Shown one piece after another: positions 30,307 to 42,172 of a DNA stretch of 64,000 nt (positions are counted from its first letter, which is position 1; the number at the start of each line of letters is the position of its first letter). The DNA lies in contig CAKZRQ010000056.1 of the NCBI GenBank assembly GCA_937146645.1, positions 1-64,000 on the forward strand, written 5' to 3'. This DNA comes from an uncultured Cyclobacteriaceae bacterium. GTDB lineage: Bacteria > Bacteroidota > Bacteroidia > Cytophagales > Cyclobacteriaceae. The position numbers were made by a program, and so were the translations under genes. The notes beneath the pieces are model-generated. The model did not search any database. It worked only from the letters and a program-made list of their open reading frames with translations, and had not been told where the DNA came from.

Positions 30307-30645
30307 ATGGAAAGAAATAGTAAAGCAAAATTCCACATCAAAACTGGCGACACCGTCAAAGTGATCTCAGGAGATGATAAAGGAAAAACCGGAAAGGTAC
30401 TTTCTGTGGACACCAAGAAAAGAAGAGCATTTGTAGAAGGTCTTAACATGATTACTAAGCATGTGAAGCCAACTGCTGCAAAGCCTGAAGGTGGTATTGA
30501 TAAGAAAGAAGCCTCAATCGACATCAGTAACCTGATGCTCGTAGATCCTAAAACTGGCGACGCTACCAGAATCGGTCGTAAAGCTGGTGATAACGGTAAA
30601 CTAGTTAGATATTCTAAGAAAACAGGGGAGGTGATCAATGGCTAA
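30307..30645 (+). CDS. rplX: 50S ribosomal protein L24
   Basis: A 112-residue L24 (uL24), an assembly initiator with a KOW motif: [21 protein letters not shown]. The C-terminal part ([24 protein letters not shown]) is typical. Its 3' end overlaps rplE by 8 bp. Confidence 0.97.
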   Translation: MERNSKAKFHIKTGDTVKVISGDDKGKTGKVLSVDTKKRRAFVEGLNMITKHVKPTAAKPEGGIDKKEASIDISNLMLVDPKTGDATRIGRKAGDNGKLVRYSKKTGEVING

Positions 30646-31198
30646 TCCTAGAATCAAAGCGAAGTACGTAGAAGAAATCGTACCAGCTCTTAAAGAGAAA
30701 TTTCAATACACTTCAGTAATGCAGGTGCCAAAGTTGAGCAAGATTGTGCTTAACAAAGGAATCGGCGCTGCTGTAGCGGATAAGAAATTGGTAGACCAGG
30801 GAGTGGAAGAGCTTTCACTTATCACAGGTCAGAGAGCCGTAGCTACTAAGGCAAAGAACTCTATCTCTAACTTTAAGCTTAGAGAGGGGATGCCTATCGG
30901 TGCTAAAGTGACTTTGAGAGGTGATAGAATGTTTGAATTCCTTGATCGTCTAATGACTGTAGCTCTTCCAAGAGTAAGAGACTTCAAAGGAATCTCTGAT
31001 AAGGGATTTGACGGAAGAGGAAACTACACTCTTGGGGTATCTGAGCAAATTATCTTCCCAGAGATCAGCATCGAAAAGGTGAACAGAATCTCAGGAATGG
31101 ATATCACATTTGTGACTACTGCAAATTCAGACGAGGAAAGCCTTGCGCTACTTAAAGCGTTTGGAATGCCTTTCGCTAACCAAAATAAAGAGAATTAA
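30638..31198 (+). CDS. rplE: 50S ribosomal protein L5
   Basis: A 186-residue L5 (uL5), which binds 5S rRNA and contacts P-site t[21 protein letters not shown] and [24 protein letters not shown] are conserved. It overlaps rplX and is joined to rpsN by TAATCATG. Confidence 0.98.
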   Translation: MANPRIKAKYVEEIVPALKEKFQYTSVMQVPKLSKIVLNKGIGAAVADKKLVDQGVEELSLITGQRAVATKAKNSISNFKLREGMPIGAKVTLRGDRMFEFLDRLMTVALPRVRDFKGISDKGFDGRGNYTLGVSEQIIFPEISIEKVNRISGMDITFVTTANSDEESLALLKAFGMPFANQNKEN

Positions 31199-31200
31199 TC

Positions 31201-31470
31201 ATGGCAAGAGAGTCAATCAAAGCACGTGAAAGAAAGAGAGAGCGATTGGTAGCCAAGTATGCCAAGAAAAGAGCCGAGCTAAAAGCTGCTGGTGATTACG
31301 AGGCGCTTGACAAGCTTCCAAAGAATGCTTCTCCCGTAAGACTTCATAACAGATGTAAACTGACTGGTAGACCTAAGGGCTACATGAGAAAGTTTGGGAT
31401 CAACAGAGTTACTTTCAGAGAAATGGCCGCTAATGGCGAGATCCCTGGAGTAACGAAGTCTAGCTGGTAA
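31201..31470 (+). CDS. rpsN: 30S ribosomal protein S14 (zinc-free, long form)
   Basis: An 89-residue S14 (uS14) of the long form that lacks the CxxC...CxxC zinc ribbon: only one cysteine occurs, in [19 protein letters not shown]. The C-terminus [17 protein letters not shown] is typical. After it comes a 79-bp gap with a probable internal promoter. Confidence 0.97.
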   Translation: MARESIKARERKRERLVAKYAKKRAELKAAGDYEALDKLPKNASPVRLHNRCKLTGRPKGYMRKFGINRVTFREMAANGEIPGVTKSSW

Positions 31471-31507
31471 AATAGCGACAGTAGTTTTTATAATAAGAAT
31501 CAATTCG

Positions 31508-31515
31508 TAACTTTG
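31508..31515 (+). promoter_or_regulatory. Candidate internal promoter upstream of rpsH (-7 box)
   Basis: TAACTTTG in the rpsN-rpsH gap matches TAnnTTTG and is identical to the -7 box of the rplC promoter. The corresponding -33 region is T-rich (GTTTTTA) without a clean TTTG. The start would fall near 31522, with a leader of about 28 nt beginning in a C/G-rich stretch. Confidence 0.5.
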
Positions 31516-31549
31516 CCCCCCGTTTGGGCGGAGCTAGACTTAAAAGAAA

Positions 31550-31945
31550 ATGACAGATCCAATAGCTGACTATCTTACTCGATTGAGAAATGCCATCAAG
31601 GCATCTCATCGAATCGTGGAGATTCCTGCTTCTAATTTGAAAAAGGAAATCACGAAAGTATTGCATGATAAAGGATACATCCAGAATTATAAATTCGAAG
31701 AAAATGGGCCTCAGGGTACCATTAAGATTGCTTTGAAGTATAATCCTGCTACCAAAAAGAATGCAATCGTAAGCCTGCAGAGAGTGAGTACTCCAGGCTT
31801 AAGAAAATATGTAAAACATACCGAACTTCCTCGCGTGATCAACGGTCTTGGAGTAGCAGTAATCTCTACCTCTAAAGGTGTGATGACTGACAAAGAAGCC
31901 AGAGTTGAAGGTGTAGGTGGTGAAGTTCTTTGCTACGTTTATTAA
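31550..31945 (+). CDS. rpsH: 30S ribosomal protein S8
   Basis: A 131-residue S8 (uS8), which binds the central domain of 16S rRNA and represses the spc mRNA in E. coli. MTDPIADYLTRLRNAIKASH and the C-terminal VISTSKGVMTDKEARVEGVGGEVLCYVY are diagnostic. First gene after the candidate internal promoter. Confidence 0.98.
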   Translation: MTDPIADYLTRLRNAIKASHRIVEIPASNLKKEITKVLHDKGYIQNYKFEENGPQGTIKIALKYNPATKKNAIVSLQRVSTPGLRKYVKHTELPRVINGLGVAVISTSKGVMTDKEARVEGVGGEVLCYVY

Positions 31946-31954
31946 TAAACACTC

Positions 31955-32512
31955 ATGTCTAGAATAGGTAAAAAACCAATAGATCTACCCAGCGGTGTTA
32001 CTGTAGACGTGTCAGCTCAAGGGCTGGTCACTGTTAAAGGTCCAAAGGGTACGCTTACGCAGGATGTTCATCCGGACATCGCTGTGAAAGTAGAAGAAAA
32101 CCAGGTGGTTTTGGAAAGACCAACTGAGTCAAAGAGACATAAGTCATTTCACGGGCTATACAGATCTCTGATCAACAACGCTGTTGTGGGAGTTTCTGAA
32201 GGGTACGAGAAGAAGATTGAACTTGTGGGTGTAGGTTATAAAGCATCAAATGCCGGTCAGGTACTTGAGCTTAACCTAGGTTACTCTCACAACATTTTCT
32301 TTGCTCTTCCAGAAGAGATCAAAGTAGCAACTGAAACTGTTAAGGGTAAGAATCCAATTATTACACTTAATGGAAATGACAAGGAATTGATCGGGCAGGT
32401 AGCTGCTAAGATCAAGAGCCTGAGAAAAGTCGAGCCATACAAAGGAAAAGGTGTGCGCTTCGTCGGTGAGCAAATTAGACGTAAGGCTGGTAAAACTGCC
32501 GCTAAAAAATAA
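31955..32512 (+). CDS. rplF: 50S ribosomal protein L6
   Basis: A 185-residue L6 (uL6) near the sarcin-ricin loop. It has two similar domains, with MSRIGKKPIDLPSGVTV at the start and the signature YKGKGVRFVGEQIRRKAGKTA at the end. Confidence 0.98.
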   Translation: MSRIGKKPIDLPSGVTVDVSAQGLVTVKGPKGTLTQDVHPDIAVKVEENQVVLERPTESKRHKSFHGLYRSLINNAVVGVSEGYEKKIELVGVGYKASNAGQVLELNLGYSHNIFFALPEEIKVATETVKGKNPIITLNGNDKELIGQVAAKIKSLRKVEPYKGKGVRFVGEQIRRKAGKTAAKK

Positions 32513-32518
32513 TAGGTT

Positions 32519-32869
32519 ATGGCATTTAATAAGAATTCCAGAAGACTTAGAATCAAGCAGGGTATCAGAAAGAAGATTTCTGGTACTGATTCCAGACCTA
32601 GACTATCTGTATTCAAAAGTAACTCAGGTATCTACGCTCAATTGGTTGATGATCTTAAGGGTCATACATTGGTACAGGCATCTTCAAAAGAGCTTGGTGC
32701 TAAAGAAAATGTAAAGGTTGACGTTTCTAAAGAGGTAGGAAAGAAGCTTGCTGAGCGAGCGGTAGCTGCCGGAGTGAACGAAGTAGTGTTTGACAGAAAC
32801 GGATACTTGTACCATGGTAATGTGAAAGCTTTGGCCGACGGAGCCAGAGAAGGAGGCCTTAAATTTTAA
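32519..32869 (+). CDS. rplR: 50S ribosomal protein L18
   Basis: A 116-residue L18 (uL18), a 5S rRNA binder. RRLRIKQGIRKKISGTDSRPRLSVFKSN and the C-terminal RNGYLYHGNVKALADGAREGGL are typical. Confidence 0.97.
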   Translation: MAFNKNSRRLRIKQGIRKKISGTDSRPRLSVFKSNSGIYAQLVDDLKGHTLVQASSKELGAKENVKVDVSKEVGKKLAERAVAAGVNEVVFDRNGYLYHGNVKALADGAREGGLKF

Positions 32870-32875
32870 TCAAAG

Positions 32876-33394
32876 ATGTCTGAACTAAGAAAAAAGCCTA
32901 TCAGGGCTACAGATACAGAGCTTAAAGAAAAAGTCGTTGCTATAAACAGAGTAGCGAAAGTAGTTAAGGGTGGTCGTAGATTCTCCTTCTCAGCTATCGT
33001 TGTTGTAGGTGACGGAGACGGTGTAGTAGGTTACGGATTGGGTAAAGCCAATGAGGTGACTGATGCTATCACTAAAGGTATCGAAGATGCTAAGAAAAAC
33101 TTGGTGAGGGTACCAGTACTTAAGGGTACTATTCCTCACGAGCAGATTGGCAAATATGGTGGAGGTTTTGTTTTGATTAAGCCTGCAGCTCCTGGTACTG
33201 GTGTAATCGCCGGTGGTGCGATGCGTGCGGTACTTGAAAGTGCTGGTGTAACTGACGTACTTGCCAAGTCGAAAGGTTCTTCTAATCCACATAACGTGGT
33301 GAAGGCAACCATCCATGCTTTGACTCACTTGAGAGATGCAATTGCTGTTTCACAGCAAAGAGGAGTAAAAATGGCTAAGGTATTTAACGGTTAA
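32876..33394 (+). CDS. rpsE: 30S ribosomal protein S5
   Basis: A 172-residue S5 (uS5) involved in accuracy and mRNA unwinding. It contains [20 protein letters not shown] with [13 protein letters not shown], and the C-terminal [14 protein letters not shown]. Confidence 0.98.
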   Translation: MSELRKKPIRATDTELKEKVVAINRVAKVVKGGRRFSFSAIVVVGDGDGVVGYGLGKANEVTDAITKGIEDAKKNLVRVPVLKGTIPHEQIGKYGGGFVLIKPAAPGTGVIAGGAMRAVLESAGVTDVLAKSKGSSNPHNVVKATIHALTHLRDAIAVSQQRGVKMAKVFNG

Positions 33395-33399
33395 GAATC

Positions 33400-33579
33400 A
33401 TGGCTAAGATTAAAATTACTCAGGTAAAAAGTATCATTAACAGACCAAAGGATCAAAAGGGTACTATAGCGGCTCTAGGGCTTGGTAAAATGAATAAATC
33501 CGTGGTTCATGAGGCTACTCCTCAAATCCAGGGAATGGTTAATAAGGTGAATCACCTAGTAACAGTAGAGGAAGTTTAA
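33400..33579 (+). CDS. rpmD: 50S ribosomal protein L30 (below ORF-track cut-off)
   Basis: Translation from the ATG at 33400 gives a 59-residue L30 (uL30), [16 protein letters not shown]...[34 protein letters not shown]. It fills the conserved place between rpsE and rplO and is missing from the supplied ORF list only because of its length. Confidence 0.97.
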   Translation: MAKIKITQVKSIINRPKDQKGTIAALGLGKMNKSVVHEATPQIQGMVNKVNHLVTVEEV

Positions 33580-33581
33580 TT

Positions 33582-34031
33582 ATGAAACTACATACATTAA
33601 AACCAGCAGAAGGCTCCACTAAAAACAGAAAGCGAATCGGTCGTGGACAAGGTTCGGGGCGTGGAGGCACATCTACTAGAGGTCATAAAGGTGCTAAGTC
33701 AAGATCAGGTTATAAGACTAAGCTAGGTTTTGAAGGTGGTCAGATGCCACTTCAAAGAAGAATTCCTAAGTTTGGATTTAAACCTTTCAACAGAGTTGAG
33801 TTCAAGCCAGTAAATCTGGATACTCTTCAGGATCTTGCCGAGAAGCATAACCTTGACACTGTAACCTTGGATACTTTGGTATCTCACGGAATCGCTTCTA
33901 AGAATGATAGAATTAAAATTCTTGGTGGTGGTGAATTGAAAGCCAAACTAGATGTGACAGCGCATCAATTCTCAGCTTCAGCAGCGGCTGCAATTGAGAA
34001 GAATGGTGGAGCGGCAAATAAAATTGATTAA
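33582..34031 (+). CDS. rplO: 50S ribosomal protein L15
   Basis: A 149-residue L15 (uL15), a late-assembly protein. [31 protein letters not shown] shows the glycine/arginine-rich N-terminus, and [18 protein letters not shown] follows. Its stop overlaps the secY start (TAATG). Confidence 0.98.
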   Translation: MKLHTLKPAEGSTKNRKRIGRGQGSGRGGTSTRGHKGAKSRSGYKTKLGFEGGQMPLQRRIPKFGFKPFNRVEFKPVNLDTLQDLAEKHNLDTVTLDTLVSHGIASKNDRIKILGGGELKAKLDVTAHQFSASAAAAIEKNGGAANKID

Positions 34032-35350
34032 TGAAAAAATTTATTTCGACAATAAGGAACATCTTCTCTATCGAAGACCTTCGAGAAAGAATCCTCAATA
34101 CAATTGGGTTCCTAATCATTTTTAGATTAGGATCCTTTATTGTTTTACCAGGTGTAGACCCTTCAAAATTGAATGATGCACCAGAGGGTATTTTCGGGCT
34201 TATCGATACTTTCCTAGGAGGAGCATTTAGTAATGCATCCATCTTTGGTTTAGGTATCATGCCATATATATCTGCATCCATTGTGTTGCAGCTATTGACT
34301 GTCGGAGTACCTTATTTTCAGAAAATGCAAAAGGACGGGGAGTCTGGTCGTAAGAGAATTACCCAGATCACTCGTGTATTAACTATAGCTATTACAGTTG
34401 CTCAGGGTATAGGATATGTTACTGCAACTATCCTTCCTACAGGAGCTGTGATGATTAGCACACCTCTATTCATGACTAGTTCATTGATCCTTCTTTCTGC
34501 AGGAACAATGTTCTGTATGTGGCTAGGTGAGAAGATTACTGAAAAGGGTATCGGAAACGGTATCTCAATGCTGATCATGATTGGTATTATTTCTCGATTC
34601 CCGGGAGCGATCATTGCCGAGGTTCTTGGCAAAGGTACTTCTGGCATGTTGCTTCTTTTGATTGAAGCTGCAGTACTATTCTTTGTAGTAGTAGGAACAG
34701 TTGCATTAACAGAGGCAGTGAGAAAGATTCCGGTTCAATATGCTAAACAAGTTGTGGGTGGTAAAGTATATGGAGGACAGCGTCAGTACATTCCTATTAA
34801 GGTGAATGCGTCTGGTGTGATGCCAATTATCTTTGCCCAATCCTTGATGTTCGTTCCTGCTTTGATTGCACAGATCTGGGCTGGAGAGAGTGACATCGCA
34901 AACTATATCGGTACTACATTTAGTGATTTCACTTCATGGCAGTATAATTTGCTCTTTGCGGTGCTCATCATCATTTTCACCTTCTTCTATACAGCGATCA
35001 CCGTTAATCCCGAGCAGATAGCTGAGGACATGAAGAGGAATGGTGGGTTTATTCCTGGTATTAAGCCTGGAGCTCCTACTTCAGAATTTATTGATGGCAT
35101 CATTTCTAAGATTACTCTACCTGGATCTATCCTTCTTTCAGTGGTGGCGATCCTTCCAGCGATTGCGATTATCGCAGGTGTAGGTGGTGAGTTCGCTCAG
35201 TTCTACGGAGGTACTTCACTACTTATCATGGTAGGTGTAATTATGGATACATTGAGACAAATAGAGAGCTACCTTCTTATGCGTCATTATGAAGGCATGA
35301 TGAAGAGCGGTAATATGAAGAATAATTCTTCTAATTATCAGGTAGCCTAA
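34031..35350 (+). CDS. secY: Preprotein translocase subunit SecY
   Basis: A 439-residue SecY with ten expected membrane helices. The plug/TM2 region reads GGAFSNASIFGLGIMPYISASIVLQLL, and the cytoplasmic loop RKIPVQYAKQVVGG and GGFIPGIKPGAPTSEF are conserved. It forms the Sec channel with SecE encoded upstream at 9873. Translationally coupled to rplO by a 1-nt overlap. Confidence 0.98.
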   Translation: MKKFISTIRNIFSIEDLRERILNTIGFLIIFRLGSFIVLPGVDPSKLNDAPEGIFGLIDTFLGGAFSNASIFGLGIMPYISASIVLQLLTVGVPYFQKMQKDGESGRKRITQITRVLTIAITVAQGIGYVTATILPTGAVMISTPLFMTSSLILLSAGTMFCMWLGEKITEKGIGNGISMLIMIGIISRFPGAIIAEVLGKGTSGMLLLLIEAAVLFFVVVGTVALTEAVRKIPVQYAKQVVGGKVYGGQRQYIPIKVNASGVMPIIFAQSLMFVPALIAQIWAGESDIANYIGTTFSDFTSWQYNLLFAVLIIIFTFFYTAITVNPEQIAEDMKRNGGFIPGIKPGAPTSEFIDGIISKITLPGSILLSVVAILPAIAIIAGVGGEFAQFYGGTSLLIMVGVIMDTLRQIESYLLMRHYEGMMKSGNMKNNSSNYQVA

Positions 35351-35351
35351 G

Positions 35352-36125
35352 ATGATTAATTATAAGACTTCGGAAGAAGTTCAGATAATAAAAGAGAGTG
35401 CCGACATACTTGGTAGAGCTCATGGAGAAGTAGCCAAGCATGTCAAAGAAGGGGTAAAGACCTCTTTTCTAGACAAAATTGCTGAAGAGTTTATCAGAGA
35501 TCACCAGGCTGTTCCTTCCTTTAAGGGATACAATGGTTTTCCTGCTGCACTTTGTATTTCTGTGAACGAAGTAGTCGTTCATGGATTTCCTAGCGATTAT
35601 GAATTGAAAGATGGCGATATAATCTCAGTAGATTGTGGAGTCTTTCACCAAGGTTTTCATAGCGATTCCGCTTATACGTATCCTATTGGTGAAGTCTCAC
35701 CTGCTGTCATAGCTTTATTAAAAGCCACTAAAGATTCATTGTATCTGGGAATCGAGCGTGCCGTAGTTGGTAATCGGATCGGAGATGTAGGTAATGCGAT
35801 TCAAAAGTTCGTCGAAGCCAAAGGCTACACGGTAGTCAGAGAGCTTGTCGGGCATGGAGTCGGTAAAAATCTGCATGAAGGACCGGAAGTCCCGAATTAT
35901 GGTAAGCGTGGAAGTGGACCTCTTCTCAAGTCTGGTATGGTGATCGCCATAGAGCCCATGGTAAATCTCGGGACAAGGAATATTGTCCAAGAGAGAGATG
36001 GCTGGACTATCCGCACTGCGGATCGTAAGCCTTCTGCACACTATGAGCATACGGTGGCGATTATGGAAGATAAAACAGAGGTCCTAACGACCCATAAATA
36101 CATAGAAGAGAATTTTAAATTCTAA
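35352..36125 (+). CDS. map: Methionine aminopeptidase, type I
   Basis: A 257-residue enzyme removing N-terminal methionine from new proteins. The metal ligands are seen in [19 protein letters not shown] (two Asp), [12 protein letters not shown] (His), IAIEPMV (Glu) and YEHTVAI (Glu). It lies one base after the secY stop. Confidence 0.97.
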   Translation: MINYKTSEEVQIIKESADILGRAHGEVAKHVKEGVKTSFLDKIAEEFIRDHQAVPSFKGYNGFPAALCISVNEVVVHGFPSDYELKDGDIISVDCGVFHQGFHSDSAYTYPIGEVSPAVIALLKATKDSLYLGIERAVVGNRIGDVGNAIQKFVEAKGYTVVRELVGHGVGKNLHEGPEVPNYGKRGSGPLLKSGMVIAIEPMVNLGTRNIVQERDGWTIRTADRKPSAHYEHTVAIMEDKTEVLTTHKYIEENFKF

Positions 36126-36126
36126 T

Positions 36127-36345
36127 ATGGCTAAACAGACATCTATAGAACAAGATGGAACTATCGTAGAAGCATTGTCTAATGCGATGTTCAAAGTTGA
36201 ATTGGAAAATGGGCATCAACTGATCGCTCATATTTCAGGAAAAATGAGGATGAATTATATCAAGATTTTGCCTGGTGACAGAGTAAAACTTGAGATGTCT
36301 CCTTATGATTTGACAAAAGGTAGAATAGTATATCGATATAAATAA
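36127..36345 (+). CDS. infA: Translation initiation factor IF-1
   Basis: A 72-residue OB-fold protein binding the 30S A site: [44 protein letters not shown] and [15 protein letters not shown]. One base after map, in the common secY-map-infA-rpmJ order. Confidence 0.98.
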   Translation: MAKQTSIEQDGTIVEALSNAMFKVELENGHQLIAHISGKMRMNYIKILPGDRVKLEMSPYDLTKGRIVYRYK

Positions 36346-36351
36346 AGTGAT

Positions 36352-36468
36352 ATGAAAGTTAAGGCATCTATCAAAAAGAGAAGTGCTGACTGTAAGGTGA
36401 TCCGTAGAAAAGGAAAGCTTTATGTCATCAATAAGAAGAATCCTAAGTTTAAACAAAGACAAGGTTAA
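36352..36468 (+). CDS. rpmJ: 50S ribosomal protein L36 (zinc-free type, below ORF-track cut-off)
   Basis: A 38-residue L36 (bL36): [20 protein letters not shown]...[15 protein letters not shown]. Only one cysteine is present, so it lacks the four-ligand zinc ribbon of the classical form. It lies between infA and rpsM as usual. Confidence 0.96.
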   Translation: MKVKASIKKRSADCKVIRRKGKLYVINKKNPKFKQRQG

Positions 36469-36471
36469 GTT

Positions 36472-36849
36472 ATGGCTAGAATTGCAGGTGTAGATATACC
36501 AGACAATAAGCGTGGCGAAATTGGACTTACTTATATCTTCGGAATAGGAAGAAGTTCAGCTCGCACGATTTTAGAGAAAGCCGGTATTTCCGTAGATAAA
36601 AAAGCAGGTGAGTGGACTGACGATGAGTCAACTGCCATCAGAAATATTATCGCAGAGGAATTTAGAACCGAAGGTGTTCTGAAATCAGAGATCCAATTAA
36701 ACATCAAGCGACTAATGGATATTGGTTGCTACAGAGGTTTGAGACACAGAAGAGGACTTCCAGTGCGTGGCCAGAAGACCAAGAACAACGCTAGAACAAG
36801 GAAGGGTAAGAGAAAAACTGTTGCTAACAAAAAGAAGGCAACTAAATAA
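36472..36849 (+). CDS. rpsM: 30S ribosomal protein S13
   Basis: A 125-residue S13 (uS13) contacting the P-site tRNA and bridge B1. [26 protein letters not shown] and the C-terminal [27 protein letters not shown] are diagnostic. Confidence 0.98.
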   Translation: MARIAGVDIPDNKRGEIGLTYIFGIGRSSARTILEKAGISVDKKAGEWTDDESTAIRNIIAEEFRTEGVLKSEIQLNIKRLMDIGCYRGLRHRRGLPVRGQKTKNNARTRKGKRKTVANKKKATK

Positions 36850-36864
36850 AACCTGATTTAGATT

Positions 36865-37263
36865 ATGGCTCAGAAAAGAAACGATAAAGCGAAGGGTAAA
36901 AAGAGAGTAGTTAAGGTGGAAGCCGTAGGGCAAGCTCACATCAGAGCATCCTTTAACAACATCATCATCTCTATCACCAATAACGCAGGACAGGTAATCT
37001 CTTGGGCTTCTGCCGGTAAAATGGGTTTCAGAGGTTCTAAGAAAAACACTCCTTACGCTGCGCAGATGGCCGCACAAAATTGTGGTCAGGTAGCCTATGA
37101 CTTAGGTTTGAGAAAAATCGAAGTATTTGTAAAAGGACCAGGTTCCGGACGTGAGTCTGCGATCAGAACTTTGCAAAATGTAGGATTGGACGTAACCACC
37201 ATCACTGATGTGACTCCTATGCCACACAATGGATGTCGTCCTCCAAAGCGTAGAAGAGTTTAA
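36865..37263 (+). CDS. rpsK: 30S ribosomal protein S11
   Basis: A 132-residue S11 (uS11) of the 30S platform: [43 protein letters not shown] and the C-terminal [13 protein letters not shown]. Confidence 0.98.
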   Translation: MAQKRNDKAKGKKRVVKVEAVGQAHIRASFNNIIISITNNAGQVISWASAGKMGFRGSKKNTPYAAQMAAQNCGQVAYDLGLRKIEVFVKGPGSGRESAIRTLQNVGLDVTTITDVTPMPHNGCRPPKRRRV

Positions 37264-37281
37264 TATTAAAGATTAGAAAGA

Positions 37282-37887
37282 ATGGCTAGATATACAGGTC
37301 CTAAATCCAAGATCGCCAGAAAATTTGGCGAGCCTATCGAAGGGCATAGCAAAGCACTTCAGAAAAAGAACTATCCTCCCGGACAACACGGAAGAGGAAG
37401 AAGAAAGAAGCAATCTGAATACGCAATTCAGCTAGCTGAAAAGCAGAAAGCAAAATACATCTACGGTGTATTGGAAAGACAATTTGCTAAGATGTTCGGA
37501 ATCGCTTCTAGAAAATCTGGTATTACTGGTGAGAACCTTCTTCAGCTTTTGGAAGCAAGATTGGACAACACAGTATACAGAATGGGAATCTCTCCCACGA
37601 GAAGAGGAGCGAGACAGCTCGTTTCTCACAAGCATATCCTAGTAAACGGTGAGGTGGTAAATATTCCATCGTTCACGTTGAAGCCAGGTGATGTAGTATC
37701 TGTGAGAGAGCGTTCTAAGTCGCTTGAAGCGATTACTAGTAGCTTAGCCGGTAGAGGTGCCATGCAGTATCCTTGGTTAGAGTGGGATTTGGCCTCATTG
37801 ACCGGTAAATTCGTCAGTATTCCTAGCAGAGATGATATTCCTGAGAATATCAAGGAGCAGCTTATTGTCGAACTTTACTCTAAGTAA
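37282..37887 (+). CDS. rpsD: 30S ribosomal protein S4 (cysteine-free N-terminus)
   Basis: A 201-residue S4 (uS4), a primary assembly protein; S4 represses the alpha mRNA in E. coli. [21 protein letters not shown] lacks the N-terminal cysteine cluster of zinc-binding S4. The S4 domain [16 protein letters not shown] is present near the C-terminus. Confidence 0.97.
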   Translation: MARYTGPKSKIARKFGEPIEGHSKALQKKNYPPGQHGRGRRKKQSEYAIQLAEKQKAKYIYGVLERQFAKMFGIASRKSGITGENLLQLLEARLDNTVYRMGISPTRRGARQLVSHKHILVNGEVVNIPSFTLKPGDVVSVRERSKSLEAITSSLAGRGAMQYPWLEWDLASLTGKFVSIPSRDDIPENIKEQLIVELYSK

Positions 37888-37920
37888 AATTTATTTTCAG
37901 CTTTAAACAGAATAAACTAT

Positions 37921-38910
37921 ATGTCCATACTAGCATTTCAAATGCCCGAAAAAGTGGTAATGGAAAAGGCCGATGATTTTCACGGACTATTTACCTTCAA
38001 ACCACTTGAAAAAGGCTACGGAGTTACCATCGGTAATGCATTGAGAAGAATTCTTCTATCCTCTCTAGAGGGATATGCTATTACTAGTGTAAAGCTTCCA
38101 GGTGTTGTTCATGAGTTTTCTACCATCGAAGGTGTAGTAGAAGATGTAACTGACATCATCCTTAATCTTAAGCAAGTGCGATTCAAAAAAGTGCACGAAG
38201 CTTTTGATGGTAAGATTACCGTAGAAATCAAGAATCAATCAGTTTTCACAGCTGGGGACATCGCAAAGTTTACTTCTTCTTTTGAGATCTTGAATCCAGA
38301 TCAGGTAATCTGTAACCTGGATCCATCTACAACCTTCGAAATGGAGATTGTAATCGAAAAAGGAAGAGGATACTTACCAGCTGAAGAATCCAAACCAAAA
38401 GAGCAGGTATTCGGAACTATCGCTATCGATGCGGTATTTACTCCGATCAAGAATGTGAAGTACAGTGTAGAAAACACTCGTGTTGAGCAGAAGACTGACT
38501 TTGAAATGCTTGTGCTTGAAGTAACTACTGATGGATCTATCCACCCAGAGAAGGCGCTTCAGGAATCAGCAAAGATTTTGATCCAGCACTTCATGCTATT
38601 CTCTGATCAGACTATGGTTCTTGATTCTACCGGAATCGCTGAGCCAGAGCCGATCGATGAGGAATTCCTTCACATGAGAAAGCTTCTTAAGACTTCATTG
38701 AGCGATTTGGACCTTTCAGTAAGAGCATTCAATTGCTTGAAAGCTGCAGACGTGAAGACTCTTGGAGACCTTGCGAAGCTTGAAATCTCTGACATGATGA
38801 AGTTCAGAAACTTCGGTAAGAAGTCTCTTGCTGAGTTGGAGCAGTTGATTCAGGAGAAAGGATTGACTTTTGGAATGGATATTTCAAAGTATAAACTTGA
38901 AGAAGAATAA
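37921..38910 (+). CDS. rpoA: DNA-directed RNA polymerase subunit alpha
   Basis: A 329-residue alpha subunit. The N-terminal dimerisation domain carries [20 protein letters not shown], and the C-terminal promoter-contact domain reads [20 protein letters not shown] and [20 protein letters not shown]. It lies between rpsD and rplQ. Confidence 0.99.
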   Translation: MSILAFQMPEKVVMEKADDFHGLFTFKPLEKGYGVTIGNALRRILLSSLEGYAITSVKLPGVVHEFSTIEGVVEDVTDIILNLKQVRFKKVHEAFDGKITVEIKNQSVFTAGDIAKFTSSFEILNPDQVICNLDPSTTFEMEIVIEKGRGYLPAEESKPKEQVFGTIAIDAVFTPIKNVKYSVENTRVEQKTDFEMLVLEVTTDGSIHPEKALQESAKILIQHFMLFSDQTMVLDSTGIAEPEPIDEEFLHMRKLLKTSLSDLDLSVRAFNCLKAADVKTLGDLAKLEISDMMKFRNFGKKSLAELEQLIQEKGLTFGMDISKYKLEEE

Positions 38911-38916
38911 AATATC

Positions 38917-39573
38917 ATGAGACACGGTAAGAAATTTAACCACCTCGGGAGAAAATCAGCTCACAGAAAGGCTATGCTTTCTAACATGGCTACCTCTTTG
39001 ATTCTTCATAAGCGTATCACTACTACTCTTGCTAAAGCCAAAGAATTGAAGAAGTACGTGGAGCCGCTTATTACTCGAGCGAAAGAAGATACGACTCACA
39101 ATCGTCGTATGGCTTTCTCTTACTTGAAGAATAAGGAAGCGATCAAGGATCTATTTGGTGAGGTGATCGATCGAGTGGGAAGCAGACCAGGAGGGTATAC
39201 TCGAATCATCAAGACTGGTTACAGACTAGGTGACAATGCAGAGATGTGTATCATTGAGCTTGTAGACTTTAATGAGCTAATGCAGAAAGAAGCTAAGCCT
39301 GCTAAGAAGACTACAAGAAGATCTAGAAGAAGCGGTGGCAAGGCCAAAGCTACTCCAGCTGCTGAAACTGCAGTTGAAGAAGTGGTGGAAGAAGCTCCAG
39401 TCGTTGAAGAGACTCCTGCTGTGGAAGAGACTCCAGAAGCAGAGGTAGTTGAAACTGTTGAGGAAGAGACTGCAGAAGAAGTGAAGGCTGAAGAGCCAGC
39501 TGCTGAGGCGGACGAAACTCCTGAAGCAGATGCTTCTGAAGACGAAGACGATAAGAAAACTGAAGACAAGTAA
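38917..39573 (+). CDS. rplQ: 50S ribosomal protein L17 with long charged C-terminal extension
   Basis: Residues 1-122 are a complete L17 (bL17): [20 protein letters not shown] and [24 protein letters not shown]. They are followed by a basic linker ([16 protein letters not shown]) and about 70 residues almost wholly E, A, V, T, P and D ([19 protein letters not shown]). The total of 218 residues is well above the about 120-130 of most L17. Last gene of the S10-spc-alpha run. Confidence 0.96.
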   Translation: MRHGKKFNHLGRKSAHRKAMLSNMATSLILHKRITTTLAKAKELKKYVEPLITRAKEDTTHNRRMAFSYLKNKEAIKDLFGEVIDRVGSRPGGYTRIIKTGYRLGDNAEMCIIELVDFNELMQKEAKPAKKTTRRSRRSGGKAKATPAAETAVEEVVEEAPVVEETPAVEETPEAEVVETVEEETAEEVKAEEPAAEADETPEADASEDEDDKKTEDK

Positions 39574-39592
39574 TTGAATCAGTTGAAGATAG

Positions 39593-39629
39593 AAAAAGGA
39601 TTGAGCGGTAGTTCAATCCTTTTTTTTTG
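39593..39629 (+). terminator. Terminator after rplQ
   Basis: AAAAAGGATTGA (39593-39604) pairs with TCAATCCTTTTT (39613-39624), with more T residues following. It closes the ribosomal protein unit that starts at rplC. Confidence 0.9.
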
Positions 39630-39659
39630 TCTGAAGAATTATAGCTTCAGAGATTTATT

Positions 39660-39667
39660 TAACTTTG
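39660..39667 (+). promoter_or_regulatory. Candidate -7 box upstream of carA
   Basis: TAACTTTG matches TAnnTTTG 15 bp before the carA ATG, which would leave a leader of only about 9 nt. No TTTG lies at the -33 position, so support is partial. Confidence 0.35.
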
Positions 39668-39682
39668 GGCAAAATCTCTAAA

Positions 39683-42083
<2,401 letters not shown>

Positions 42084-42104
42084 AAGCTTGCAGTCGAACG
42101 TAAT

Positions 42105-42130
42105 AAAGGCAACCGAGAGGTTGCCTTTTT
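42105..42130 (+). terminator. Terminator after eno
   Basis: AAAGGCAACC (42105-42114) and GGTTGCCTTT (42119-42128) form a perfect 10-bp stem with a GAGA tetraloop, followed by a run of T. Confidence 0.92.
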
Positions 42131-42172
42131 TTGCATCATTTTTGTGTCTATCTTTTCATAACCATTTGTCGT

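Noticed and set aside
39219-39569. 116-residue minus-strand ORF rich in Ser, Ala and Val opposite rplQ
   Set aside because: It is the mirror of the acidic low-complexity tail of L17; repetitive GAA/GAG codons read on the other strand avoid stops. No start context or homology is visible.
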